Positions 1-7,214 of a DNA stretch of 20,278 bases are shown here, in pieces (position 1 is the stretch's first letter; every line of letters starts with the position of its first letter). Location of the stretch: contig URMF01000053.1 of NCBI GenBank assembly GCA_900548855.1, forward strand, positions 1-20,278, in the 5' to 3' direction. The stretch comes from an uncultured Eubacteriales bacterium. GTDB taxonomy: Bacteria > Bacillota > Clostridia > Lachnospirales > Lachnospiraceae. The notes beneath the pieces are model-generated. The model ran no database searches. It worked only from the letters and a program-made list of their open reading frames with translations, and had not been told where the DNA came from. The translations under genes were made by a program, and so were the position numbers.

Positions 1-120
1 TAAACAATATCAACGCTGGGCACGCTTTTGCTGCTTGTCGCTCGTAATGGTACATCAGGTGCCAAAATATGGCACCTAAGTACCAACGGCTCTAAAGCAC
101 CCCGCTTATGAAATTGTTTA
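1..120. repeat. Nested palindromic element at the window edge (structured RNA or MITE-like repeat)
   Basis: The stretch is self-complementary at several nested levels. Bases 1-12 pair with 109-120 (11 of 12). GC then GGG (15-16, 18-20) can pair with CCC then GC (101-103, 104-105). GCTTT at 24-28 pairs with AAAGC at 94-98, GGTAC at 49-53 with GTACC at 80-84, and AGGTGCC at 57-63 with GGCACCT at 71-77 around a 7-base loop. The helices are collinear, so the whole region can fold as one long irregular stem, as in a structured RNA or a palindromic mini-element. The + strand frame is also open from base 4 to a TGA at 109, with no visible ribosome site. The window begins exactly at the outer arm, as expected if an assembler stopped at a multicopy repeat. 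I recognise no named RNA family, and known c-di-GMP riboswitch cores are not visible. Confidence 0.45.
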
Positions 121-220
121 TATTGCACAACTAGATTTTGAAAATAGGGAGTTTCGCAAGTACCTAAATATATTTAAATAGAGAAGGGAAAATGTAAGAT
201 ATGGGAAAAGGAGGATGGCT
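121..220 (+). other. Leader between the palindromic element and the GGDEF gene
   Basis: About 100 AT-rich bases carrying the ribosome site of the next gene, AAAAGGAGG at 206-214. A TTGAAA at 138-143 and AT-rich candidates near 165-176 do not form a convincingly spaced promoter, so the promoter of the downstream gene is not resolved. No terminator separates the palindromic element from the gene, so read-through from the element is possible. Confidence 0.4.
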
Positions 221-2221
221 ATGGACAGATTGAGAGTGGCACTTTTTGTCAGCGAATTTGAAGACCCGAATACAGATGTTTTGTGTAAAGGTGCGGTAAA
301 GGCTGCCAGAGAGAAAGATTACGATTTGTATATTTTTCCGGCTAAATTTCTGGATGTAAAGAGAAGTCCTACCTTAGATAAGTATGCATATCAGAATAAT
401 TGTCTGTTTGACTTTATTCTCGAAAATAATATTGATGTTGCCATTGTGAATACTGGTAACATTGCGGCAGATTTGAGTGCCGAGGAAAAACGGCGGTTTT
501 TACAAAAGATAAAAGTGCCGGTTATTTTGATTTCCGATACATTGGAGGAGTATTCTTGTGTTAATTTTGATAACGGACGTGGAATGGTATCGGGGATTGA
601 GCATCTGATAAAACAGCATGGTATCAGAAAATTCGGCTATGTAAGCGGTCCCAAAAACAATACGGATGCTATGGAGCGGTATCATATTTTTGCCAGGAGC
701 ATGCATGAGAATAATATTCCGCCGGAGCAGTACAGAATTGTAGAGGGTAATTTTTCTTATAACTGTATGGAGGTTATAGGGGAGCTGCTGGATGAATATC
801 CAGAAATGGATGCCCTGATTTGTGCAAATGATATGATGTGTTATGGAGCATACCAGGTATTAGAAGCGAGGAATATCCGGATAGGGAAGGATATCGCAGT
901 TCTAGGATTTGACGATTTACCTTACTCCGATGAAATCCAGCCGGGACTTTCCACTGTAAGGGCAGATTCTGCCCTGCTGGGATATGAGGCGGTATGCTTA
1001 TGTGAGAAGGCGGTAAAGGGTGAAATTCAGGATGTATTAGTGGATACCACCTTTGTTGCAAGGGAATCTTGTGGTTGCTGTGAAGGGAATAGCAGCAAGA
1101 CAGAGGAAAAAGATGTGGTGAGCACAAAGGCACATCTGGACGCACTGAATCATACTCTGGTCTCCATATCAAGAAATATTTTAGATTATGAAGAGGAAAA
1201 TTACCGAATTTATTCCATGATATTAAACAGCCTGTGTAGTATGAATGTCCATAGTGTATATCTGTATACATTTGAAGATGCGATAGAATATAAGCGGGGA
1301 CAAAGCTGGAGCATACCGGAATATGTACAGCTGCGGGCATATTATAAGGAGCCGTATAGGAGAAAACCGAATATCATCTATCAGCCTATGCCGCTTTACT
1401 ATTATCCGGTGGAACCCCAGGATATAAAAGAGATTGATATTTCTAAGCAGCGGATTCCTTTTGGAGAGATTTTTTCCAATGTCTACAGCAGGAGCTCCGA
1501 GGCGGTAATCCAGATAGTTACCATGTTGTATGCAGGTGAAACCCAGTATGGTTTTCTTGTGTGGGAGATAGATGAGGATTATTTCAGTTATATTGGACAG
1601 CTGACTTACCAGATTGCCAATGCGTTAAAGACGAACCAGCTGCTTTGTAAAAAGAGCCAGATGGCGGAAGCACTGGAGGAAAGTCTGCAGCAGATTGAGG
1701 AGAAGAACTCTATACTGGAGGAGATTTCCAAGATAGATGAACTGACCCAGATTTATAACCGCAGAGGTTTTTTGGACAACATGAAGCGGAATGTAATAGC
1801 CAAAGAAAATAAAGGAAGAAATGCAATTGCAATCTATGCAGACATGAATAATCTGAAGCTTGTAAACGACCAGTTTGGACATGAGGAGGGAGATTATTCC
1901 CTGTGTGCCATCGCAAGGATTCTGCATGATGCGGTGCATAGCATAGATGGTAAGGGTGATGTTGGAAGAGTCGGCGGTGATGAGTTCTGTGCCTATGTCA
2001 TTACAGATGAGAAGGACATTGAGGCGAAGATAAGGCAGCAGATTGACGATATTACAGAAAACTTAAATGGTAACAATGATAAGGTGTATTATGTAAGCAT
2101 GAGCGTGGGTGCAAAAGAGTTTACCTGTTCAGAGGATGTAGATGTATCCTTTGAGCTGGAGCAGGCAGATGCCCAGTTATATATTTACAAGCAGAAAAAG
2201 CGGAAAAGTATATTAAAGTAA
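221..2221 (+). CDS. Soluble sensor diguanylate cyclase: LacI-type binding domain plus C-terminal GGDEF
   Basis: This probably makes c-di-GMP from two GTP in response to a small ligand. Residues about 4-285 form a LacI/GalR-type periplasmic-binding-protein fold, recognisable from VALFVSEFEDPN near the start, the VNFDNGRG region and ICANDMMCYGA followed by AVLGFDDLPYS. There is no signal peptide, no membrane segment and no DNA-binding HTH, so the sensor should sit in the cytoplasm. A CGCC cluster follows, then a middle domain of about 200 residues that may be GAF-like, a predicted coiled coil (EALEESLQQIEEKNSILEEI) and the GGDEF domain with DELTQIYNRRGF. The catalytic motif GGDEF is intact at about residue 585. 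The product-inhibition motif RxxD, normally a few residues upstream, is absent. I chose ATG 221 because AAGGAGG ends at 214; an in-frame ATG at 215 abuts the ribosome site. The ligand is unknown. Confidence 0.88.
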   Translation: MDRLRVALFVSEFEDPNTDVLCKGAVKAAREKDYDLYIFPAKFLDVKRSPTLDKYAYQNNCLFDFILENNIDVAIVNTGNIAADLSAEEKRRFLQKIKVPVILISDTLEEYSCVNFDNGRGMVSGIEHLIKQHGIRKFGYVSGPKNNTDAMERYHIFARSMHENNIPPEQYRIVEGNFSYNCMEVIGELLDEYPEMDALICANDMMCYGAYQVLEARNIRIGKDIAVLGFDDLPYSDEIQPGLSTVRADSALLGYEAVCLCEKAVKGEIQDVLVDTTFVARESCGCCEGNSSKTEEKDVVSTKAHLDALNHTLVSISRNILDYEEENYRIYSMILNSLCSMNVHSVYLYTFEDAIEYKRGQSWSIPEYVQLRAYYKEPYRRKPNIIYQPMPLYYYPVEPQDIKEIDISKQRIPFGEIFSNVYSRSSEAVIQIVTMLYAGETQYGFLVWEIDEDYFSYIGQLTYQIANALKTNQLLCKKSQMAEALEESLQQIEEKNSILEEISKIDELTQIYNRRGFLDNMKRNVIAKENKGRNAIAIYADMNNLKLVNDQFGHEEGDYSLCAIARILHDAVHSIDGKGDVGRVGGDEFCAYVITDEKDIEAKIRQQIDDITENLNGNNDKVYYVSMSVGAKEFTCSEDVDVSFELEQADAQLYIYKQKKRKSILK

Positions 2222-2353
2222 TTGCGAAGCACTGTAAAGTCTGGGTAAAGTTAAATGATTAAGTGTATGGAGATAAAAATTTTGGAAAGGGGGTAAAAAT
2301 AACTTTTCAGAATAATACATATAAAAAATGCTGAAAATATCCGGTGAAAGTCG
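2222..2353. other. Spacer between the GGDEF gene and the aspS promoter
   Basis: AT-rich sequence with no convincing gene. I see no intrinsic terminator for the GGDEF gene here. A GGAAAGGGGG tract near 2284-2293 resembles a ribosome site but has no usable ORF behind it. Confidence 0.4.
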
Positions 2354-2382
2354 TTGACAAGAAAAAAACACTGGGCTATAAT
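2354..2382 (+). promoter_or_regulatory. Consensus sigma-A promoter of the aspS leader
   Basis: TTGACA at 2354-2359 and TATAAT at 2377-2382 are separated by exactly 17 bases, so both hexamers match the vegetative consensus perfectly. Transcription should begin around 2388-2390, directly upstream of the T-box stem I. A promoter this strong fits a gene whose control lies in transcription attenuation. Confidence 0.93.
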
Positions 2383-2387
2383 AGCCA

Positions 2388-2722
2388 CAAATGGCGATGA
2401 CGAAGAGAAGTAGCGCAGATTATCGCTTCCAGTGAGTGGGAGACAGTGAGAACCCCATAGAGTGAATCTTCGTGAATAACACTTTACCAGCCGCAATCTG
2501 AACGTTTATCATATTATTTGAAGTATGATATTTGCAGCATACAGACAATATGATGAATCAGTAGGTGCGCCGTAGGTTGTGCGTAAAGCAACAGGGTTTC
2601 CGATAGAATTTTTATCTGGTGAACCGTTGAGAGACTGCAGGGGCAGTAATTCAGGTGGTACCGCGGACATATAGGCTGTTCGTCCTGAACGATTATCGTT
2701 TGGGATGGGCAGCCCTCTTTTT
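2388..2722 (+). ncRNA. T-box leader of aspS
   Basis: This is a tRNA-sensing attenuator. The T-box core AGGTGGTACCGCGG lies at 2653-2666, just before the terminator, and its UGGU would pair with the 3' end of an uncharged tRNA. Stem I starts near 2395 with a kink-turn-like GATGA, then CGAAGA (2401-2406) pairing with TCTTCG (2467-2472), and the typical AGAAGTAG segment on the 5' side of the specifier loop. An apical hairpin CTTCC-AGTGAGT-GGGAG occupies about 2426-2442. When the tRNA is uncharged, the antiterminator forms and aspS is transcribed. The specifier codon is not clear: the expected Asp codon GAC is not visible next to the TCTTCG strand, so tRNA identity is assumed from the downstream gene. 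Confidence 0.9.
2674..2722 (+). terminator. T-box regulated intrinsic terminator
   Basis: An 18-pair stem including G-U pairs runs from GGCTG at 2674 to CAGCC ending at 2714 around the loop ATTAT. It is followed by CTCTTTTT. The 5' arm lies just after the T-box core, so it can be captured by the antiterminator. This is the off-state of the leader. Confidence 0.9.
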
Positions 2723-2798
2723 ATGTAAGCGGAATCGAGGCTGCATGACGGATTACAAATCAAAGCAAAATATAAAAAGATAGAAAAAGGAGAGCAAC

Positions 2799-4550
2799 AT
2801 GAACACAGAAAACATTTACCGTAACCGTACCCTTGACCAGATTGGCGAAGGGGATGTAGGAGAGACCTTAAAAATTGCAGGCTGGATTGAGAACATTCGT
2901 GACCACGGCGGCGTATCCTTTATTGATTTAAGAGATATGTACGGAATTATGCAGGTGGTAATGCGCGATACTTCTTTACTGGATGGACTTAGCAAAGAGG
3001 ATTGTATTTCCATTGAAGGTGTTATTGAGCACCGTGACGAGGAGACTTATAATCCTAAGATTCCAACGGGAACCATTGAATTGGAGGCACACAGCGTAGA
3101 GGTTTTGGGCAAGGTATACCGCCAGCTTCCATTTGAGATAATGACCTCCAAGGAGACAAGAGAGGATGTCCGTTTAAAATACCGTTATCTCGACCTTAGA
3201 AATACAAAGGTTCGTGACAATATGATTTTCCGTTCCAAGGTAATCAGCTTTTTGAGACAGAAAATGACGGACATGGGATTTTTGGAGATGCAGACACCAA
3301 TCCTTTGTGCTTCTTCACCGGAAGGCGCAAGAGATTATATTGTTCCGTCCCGTAAGTTTAAGGGTAAGTTTTATGCACTTCCACAGGCGCCACAGCAGTA
3401 TAAACAGCTGCTTATGGTATCCGGATTTGATAAGTATTTCCAGATTGCTCCATGCTTCCGTGATGAGGATGCAAGAGCAGACCGAAGCCCTGGAGAGTTT
3501 TACCAGCTGGATTTTGAAATGAGCTTTGCTACCCAGGAGGATGTATTTAAGGTTGGTGAAGAGGTACTTGCAGAAACCTTTAAGAAGTTTGCACCGGAGG
3601 GGGCACAGATTACAGATGCACCGTTCCCGATTTACAGCTATAAGCAGGCGATGCTTGCGTTTGGTACGGATAAGCCGGATTTGAGAAACCCGCTTCGTAT
3701 TATTGATGTTACGGAGTTTTTCTCCAGATGTACCTTTAAGCCGTTTCATGAGAAGACCGTGCGTGCCATCAATGTACATGCAAAGCTTTCCAAGGGACAG
3801 CATGAGAAATTATTAAAGTATGCACAGTCCATCGGAATGGGTGGCTTAGGATACCTTGAAGTGTTAGAGGACATGAGCTATAAGGGACCGATTGATAAGT
3901 TTATTCCGGATGATATGAAAACGGAAATCCGTGATTTGGCAGGCTTACAGGCCGGAGACACCATTTTCTTTATTGCAGATGTAGAGGAGTTGGCAGCTTC
4001 TTATGCAGGGCAGCTCCGTACGGAGATTGCAAACCGTTTAGATTTGTTGGAGAAGAACGCATACCGTTTCTGCTATATTAATGATTTCCCAATGTATGAA
4101 TATGACAGGGAAAGTAAGAAGATTATCTTTACCCACAATCCATTCTCTATGCCACAGGGCGGGTTAGAGGCATTAAATGAGAAGGACCCGTTAGAGATTC
4201 TTGCATACCAGTATGACATTGTATGTAACGGTGTGGAGTTGTCTTCCGGTGCGGTTCGTAACCACAATCTGGATATCATGGTGAAGGCATTTGAGATTGC
4301 CGGATATACCGAGGAAGACCTGAAGGAGAAATTCGGAGCGCTTTACAATGCATTCCAGTATGGAGCACCGCCGCATGCAGGTATGGCACCGGGTGTAGAC
4401 CGTATGATTATGCTGCTCCGCAACGAGGAAAATATCCGTGAAGTGATTCCGTTCCCGATGAATGGTAATGCACAGGATTTGATGTGCGGGGCACCGGGGG
4501 AAGTGACGGAACAGCAGTTAAGAGAGGTTCATATTAAGGTAAGACAGTAA
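2799..4550 (+). CDS. aspS: Aspartyl-tRNA synthetase
   Basis: A class II synthetase that charges tRNA-Asp with aspartate. At 583 residues it has the usual bacterial AspRS length. An N-terminal OB-fold anticodon domain (about 1-110, with GWIENIRDHGGVSFIDLRD) is followed by the catalytic domain and, near residues 290-410, a bacterial-type GAD insertion. Motif 2 appears as FRDEDARADR at about 220-229. Motif 3 is GMAPGVDRMIMLL at about 528-540, with proline where many enzymes have phenylalanine. The flipping-loop region TPILCASSPEGARDY is intact. AAAGGAG at 2785-2791 lies 7 bases before ATG 2799. Expression is controlled by the T-box leader upstream. Whether the enzyme discriminates Asp from Asn tRNA cannot be told from motifs alone. 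Confidence 0.97.
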   Translation: MNTENIYRNRTLDQIGEGDVGETLKIAGWIENIRDHGGVSFIDLRDMYGIMQVVMRDTSLLDGLSKEDCISIEGVIEHRDEETYNPKIPTGTIELEAHSVEVLGKVYRQLPFEIMTSKETREDVRLKYRYLDLRNTKVRDNMIFRSKVISFLRQKMTDMGFLEMQTPILCASSPEGARDYIVPSRKFKGKFYALPQAPQQYKQLLMVSGFDKYFQIAPCFRDEDARADRSPGEFYQLDFEMSFATQEDVFKVGEEVLAETFKKFAPEGAQITDAPFPIYSYKQAMLAFGTDKPDLRNPLRIIDVTEFFSRCTFKPFHEKTVRAINVHAKLSKGQHEKLLKYAQSIGMGGLGYLEVLEDMSYKGPIDKFIPDDMKTEIRDLAGLQAGDTIFFIADVEELAASYAGQLRTEIANRLDLLEKNAYRFCYINDFPMYEYDRESKKIIFTHNPFSMPQGGLEALNEKDPLEILAYQYDIVCNGVELSSGAVRNHNLDIMVKAFEIAGYTEEDLKEKFGALYNAFQYGAPPHAGMAPGVDRMIMLLRNEENIREVIPFPMNGNAQDLMCGAPGEVTEQQLREVHIKVRQ

Positions 4551-4561
4551 CCTTTTCTTTT

Positions 4562-4735
4562 GAGACTGTCCGGGCTTCTGACTTCTGGGGGATTTGCTGG
4601 GAGAGCAGCTCGTATAATATATGGATTCAGTCCGGGGATATTGGCGTGATTTGTTATTCCTATGGGGATAACCAGTGGAAGCTTAACGAAAATGCGAAAC
4701 GGCCGGATGACATTATATCGAAATATGATGAGTAA
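4562..4735 (+). pseudogene. Orphan C-terminal coding remnant downstream of aspS
   Basis: The frame starting at 4562 reads 57 codons of plausible protein to a TAA at 4733-4735, including ASDFWGICWESSSYNIWIQ and CYSYGDNQWKLNENAKRPDD. It ends right before a terminator, as a real gene end would. The frame has no ATG or TTG, its only GTG lies deep inside, and no ribosome site is seen. Upstream it is closed by a TAA within the end of aspS. This looks like the 3' end of a gene whose 5' part was lost when it was joined to aspS. I do not recognise the family; the tryptophan-rich acidic style would suit a small immunity-like or hypothetical protein, which is only a guess. Confidence 0.45.
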
Positions 4736-4736
4736 T

Positions 4737-4774
4737 AAAAAAGAAGTATTGCCTAGTGGCAGTACTTCTTTTTT
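4737..4774. terminator. Hairpin terminator after aspS and the remnant
   Basis: AAAAAAGAAGTA at 4737-4748 pairs with TACTTCTTTTTT at 4763-4774, and TGCC at 4750-4753 pairs with GGCA at 4758-4761 around a short TAGT loop. The A-rich left arm and T-rich right arm would allow it to work in both directions. Confidence 0.9.
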
Positions 4775-4781
4775 ATCTTAC

Positions 4782-4809
4782 TTTACATAGATTTAACATA
4801 AATTTTACC
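4782..4809 (+). promoter_or_regulatory. Candidate PhoP box (three direct repeats, 11-bp period)
   Basis: TTTACA at 4782, TTAACA at 4793 and TTTACC at 4804 repeat every 11 bases, the spacing and consensus (TTAACA-like) of PhoP boxes in Bacillus-type Firmicutes. A possible -10, TATATT at 4832-4837, lies about 22 bases after the last repeat, and no good -35 is present, which suits an activated promoter. The downstream gene is a phosphate transporter, so phosphate-starvation control is a reasonable inference. The window carries no PhoPR genes. Confidence 0.55.
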
Positions 4810-4883
4810 AATTAACGCTAGTAGAAAAACATATATTTCCTTTACATTAAATATGTGAAAAAAGAGAAAGATATTTATAAGAA

Positions 4884-4903
4884 TACATGCAGAGAGGCAT
4901 GTA
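4884..4903 (+). repeat. Short inverted repeat in the 5' leader of the phosphate transporter gene
   Basis: TACATGC (4884-4890) and GCATGTA (4897-4903) form 7-bp arms around AGAGAG, 11 bases before the GAGG ribosome site. It has no T-run, so it is not a terminator. It could be an mRNA 5' hairpin or a protein-binding site; the sequence does not decide. Confidence 0.45.
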
Positions 4904-4924
4904 AAAAGCATATGAGGTGTGAAG

Positions 4925-6622
4925 ATGAATGTTGTGAATACGTTATTTGGTTTATTTGGTGGTCTGGCATTATTTTTGTTTGGGATGGAAATGATGAGTG
5001 ACGGTCTGCAAAAAGCGGCAGGCGAGCGGATGAAATATATTTTAGGGCTTCTCACGAAAAATCCCATTATGGGAGTCTTAGCAGGTGCACTCACAACGGC
5101 GGTTTTGCAGAGCAGCAGTGCTACAACGGTTATGGTCATAGGATTTGTAAGTGCAGGTTTGATGAATCTGCCCCAGGCTATATCTATTATTTTAGGCGCT
5201 AATATTGGTACTACGATTACGGCTCAGATTATCGCATTTAATATAAGTGATTATATTTATCCGATTGTATTTATCGGATTTTTGACTGCTTTTGTTGCGA
5301 AAAAAGAGGTAGTTAAATACATCGGTAATACGATTTTAGGTTTTGGTATATTGTTTATTGGAATTGAAATCATGGGGACTACAATGAAGCCATTGGCATC
5401 CAGTCCGGTATTTCTCGATTTGATAGGAAAGGTGGCAGATATACCGGTATTGGGGCTTCTGCTGGGTGTGGGTATCACGGTAATTGTGCAGAGTTCTTCT
5501 GCAGTGATTGCGGTACTCCAGAATTTTGCATCCCAGGCGGGACCAGATGGGGTATCCTCGATTTTAGGGCTGCAGGGTGCAATTCCCATTTTGCTTGGCA
5601 GCAACATTGGAACTACCATAACGGCACTTCTTGCCTGTATCGGACAGACCAGGAATGCTAAGAGGACAGCAGTTGCCCATAGTGTATTTAATATAACCGG
5701 TTCGATTGTATTTATGTTTATTATCCCATGGTTTGCAAAGGTGATTACTCTGGTTTCTCCGTCTGGTACGGAGGTGGAGGTCATATCCAGACAGATTGCA
5801 AATGCACACACAGCATTTAATATTGTTAATACAATCATATGGATTCCTTTAATCTGGCTGATGGTAAAGATTGTCATGTGGATTTTGCCGGAAAAAGAGG
5901 AAAAAGAACAGCCGGAGCTCAGGTCGCAGTTTCTGGATGTCAATGTCATGAACCAGCCGGTGGTTGCCCTGCATCTGGTGTCTAAGGAAATCATTAATTA
6001 TACACAGCAGCTGGAAGTGTTTCTGGGAGATATTAAGGCAGCTATGCTGGAAGGCGGGTCTGAAAATCTGGACAGGGCGGACAAAGCGGCGAAGCTGGTG
6101 TTTAACATACGTGAGGATATCTATAATTATCTGATTGGTCTGTTTTCCTCCGGTAATATGAATGAAGAACAAGCGGCACACACTACAGAAATTATGTATA
6201 TCGTAGAGGATTTGGAACGAATTAGCAAATGTATGAAGGAGCTTTTGGAAAGTGCCAGGGAAAAGGTTCTTAAAGATTTTCGGTTTTCAAAAAAGGCAAT
6301 GGAGGAGATAGAGGAAAGCTTTGAGGTTGTCACGGTTATGTATCTGGAATCTGTACACCTTATTATGTATGGAGATAAAACAGCGGTGGCAGATGTGGAG
6401 CAGTATTTGAAACGAATAGCAAAGCTTGAAAAAAATGTGCGGAAAAATCATAAGAAGCGTATTAAAGAGGGAAAGTGCAGGCCGGAATTTACCAATATTT
6501 TTGCAAATATCTTTCACAGCATGGAAAAGATTGGGGAAAATTGCGGTAATATATCAGAGTCGGTTGCAGAAGATATGTTTCTTAAATATCTGCCAGAGGA
6601 GCATAGCAATGCTTCTGCATGA
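4925..6622 (+). CDS. Na+/phosphate cotransporter with PhoU-like C-terminal domain
   Basis: This membrane protein should import phosphate with sodium, or move it outward as proposed for E. coli YjbB. It shows the family's internal duplication. LQSSSATTVM at about 61-70 is followed by GANIGTTITA at 91-100; then VQSSSAVIAV at about 188-197 and GSNIGTTITA at 225-234. These two PF02690-type halves give around eight membrane segments up to residue about 325. The remaining part, to residue 565, is charged and helical and resembles PhoU domains, probably a cytoplasmic regulatory tail. The length is normal for NptA-type proteins with a PhoU tail. ATG 4925 is chosen because GAGGTG sits at 4914-4919; a GTG at 4919 would overlap that site. 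A candidate PhoP box lies upstream. The gene is monocistronic and converges on the toxin-antitoxin locus 19 bases away. Confidence 0.92.
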   Translation: MNVVNTLFGLFGGLALFLFGMEMMSDGLQKAAGERMKYILGLLTKNPIMGVLAGALTTAVLQSSSATTVMVIGFVSAGLMNLPQAISIILGANIGTTITAQIIAFNISDYIYPIVFIGFLTAFVAKKEVVKYIGNTILGFGILFIGIEIMGTTMKPLASSPVFLDLIGKVADIPVLGLLLGVGITVIVQSSSAVIAVLQNFASQAGPDGVSSILGLQGAIPILLGSNIGTTITALLACIGQTRNAKRTAVAHSVFNITGSIVFMFIIPWFAKVITLVSPSGTEVEVISRQIANAHTAFNIVNTIIWIPLIWLMVKIVMWILPEKEEKEQPELRSQFLDVNVMNQPVVALHLVSKEIINYTQQLEVFLGDIKAAMLEGGSENLDRADKAAKLVFNIREDIYNYLIGLFSSGNMNEEQAAHTTEIMYIVEDLERISKCMKELLESAREKVLKDFRFSKKAMEEIEESFEVVTVMYLESVHLIMYGDKTAVADVEQYLKRIAKLEKNVRKNHKKRIKEGKCRPEFTNIFANIFHSMEKIGENCGNISESVAEDMFLKYLPEEHSNASA

Positions 6623-6641
6623 AGATAATTTGGTGCTTATC

Positions 6642-6943
6642 TTATAAATTCCGTCCCTGATACTGTATCGTTACCACATAGACTGTTTTGTGTGATTCAT
6701 CAGTGCGAAAAATAGTAATATAGTTATCAATCAGTAATTGTCTATAACCTTTTCCACCATATCTGCCCTCGTTACGCTCTTGGTGAGACTGCGGAAATGT
6801 GTCTAATTTAAAATAGCTTTCTTAATTCTGTCAACCTGTCCTTTAGCATTTTCAGGAGCCAATTTCTCATTTGCGATATATTCGTAAATGTTGTCTAATT
6901 CGCGTATTGCTCTAGGGTTAATTTTAACCTTGTATTTATCCAA
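6642..6943 (-). pseudogene. RelE/ParE-family toxin, frameshifted
   Basis: The minus strand from a TTG at 6943 reads LDKYKVKINPRAIRELDNIY and EYIANEKLAPENAKGQVDRI, then KKAILN and a TAG at 6803-6805 after 46 codons. In the next frame the protein continues as LDTFPQSHQERNEGRYGGKG, then YRQLLIDNYITIFRTDESHK and TVYVVTIQYQGRNL to a TAA at 6642-6644. Together they make a normal RelE/ParE-type mRNA interferase or gyrase-poison fold of about 100 residues, including the family's RYGGKGYRQLLIDNY strand. One extra A in the TTTTAAA run near 6806-6815 restores the frame. The gene overlaps the antitoxin stop by 8 bases, the normal operon layout. It is either a disarmed toxin or a single-base sequence error. 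Confidence 0.82.
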
Positions 6944-7199
6944 AATGCTTTTTCTCCAATTCTGCAAAGACTATCTCTGCGTCGACTGCCTCTGATCCGT
7001 TTGCTATTTCCTGCTCGGATTCGTAGATAGCTTGGTCGATGCGGTTAATTCTTGCAAATTTATCATATAATTCACTACTCATTACAACCAAATCGCTATA
7101 TCCGTTTTTGGTAATAAAAATAGGCTCCTGTTCCTTGTGTGCGATATTGGAAATCTCGGTTGTATTGCGTAAATCTTTAATAGGCATAATAAGTGGCAT
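6936..7199 (-). CDS. Phd/YefM-family antitoxin
   Basis: An 87-residue type II antitoxin. The N-terminal part (MPLIMPIKDLRNTTEISNIA, then EPIFITKNGYSDLVVMSSE) is the Phd/YefM DNA-binding fold. The C-terminal part is acidic and helical and would wrap the toxin (YESEQEIANGSEAVDAEIVF). The ATG at 7199 is chosen because AGGAG (complement of 7208-7212) lies 8 bases upstream. A GTG at 7223 is in frame, but it precedes the ribosome site and falls within the operator. The gene overlaps the toxin by 8 bases. It should repress its own promoter through the large palindrome at 7215-7247. With the toxin frameshifted, it may survive as an orphan antitoxin that can still neutralise related toxins. Confidence 0.9.
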   Translation of the reverse strand: MPLIMPIKDLRNTTEISNIAHKEQEPIFITKNGYSDLVVMSSELYDKFARINRIDQAIYESEQEIANGSEAVDAEIVFAELEKKHFG

Positions 7200-7214
7200 A
7201 ATGTTCACTCCTTT

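Noticed and set aside
4..111. Short open frame (TISTLGTLLLLVARNGTSGA, then further to TGA at 109)
   Set aside because: No start codon, no ribosome site, and the same bases are constrained by nested pairing, so a coding role is not supported.
1..120. Possible c-di-GMP riboswitch controlling the GGDEF gene
   Set aside because: The conserved core of class I (GGAAA tetraloop and receptor with CACGCACAGGGCAAACC-like segment) and the class II pseudoknot are not visible; only a long palindrome is seen.
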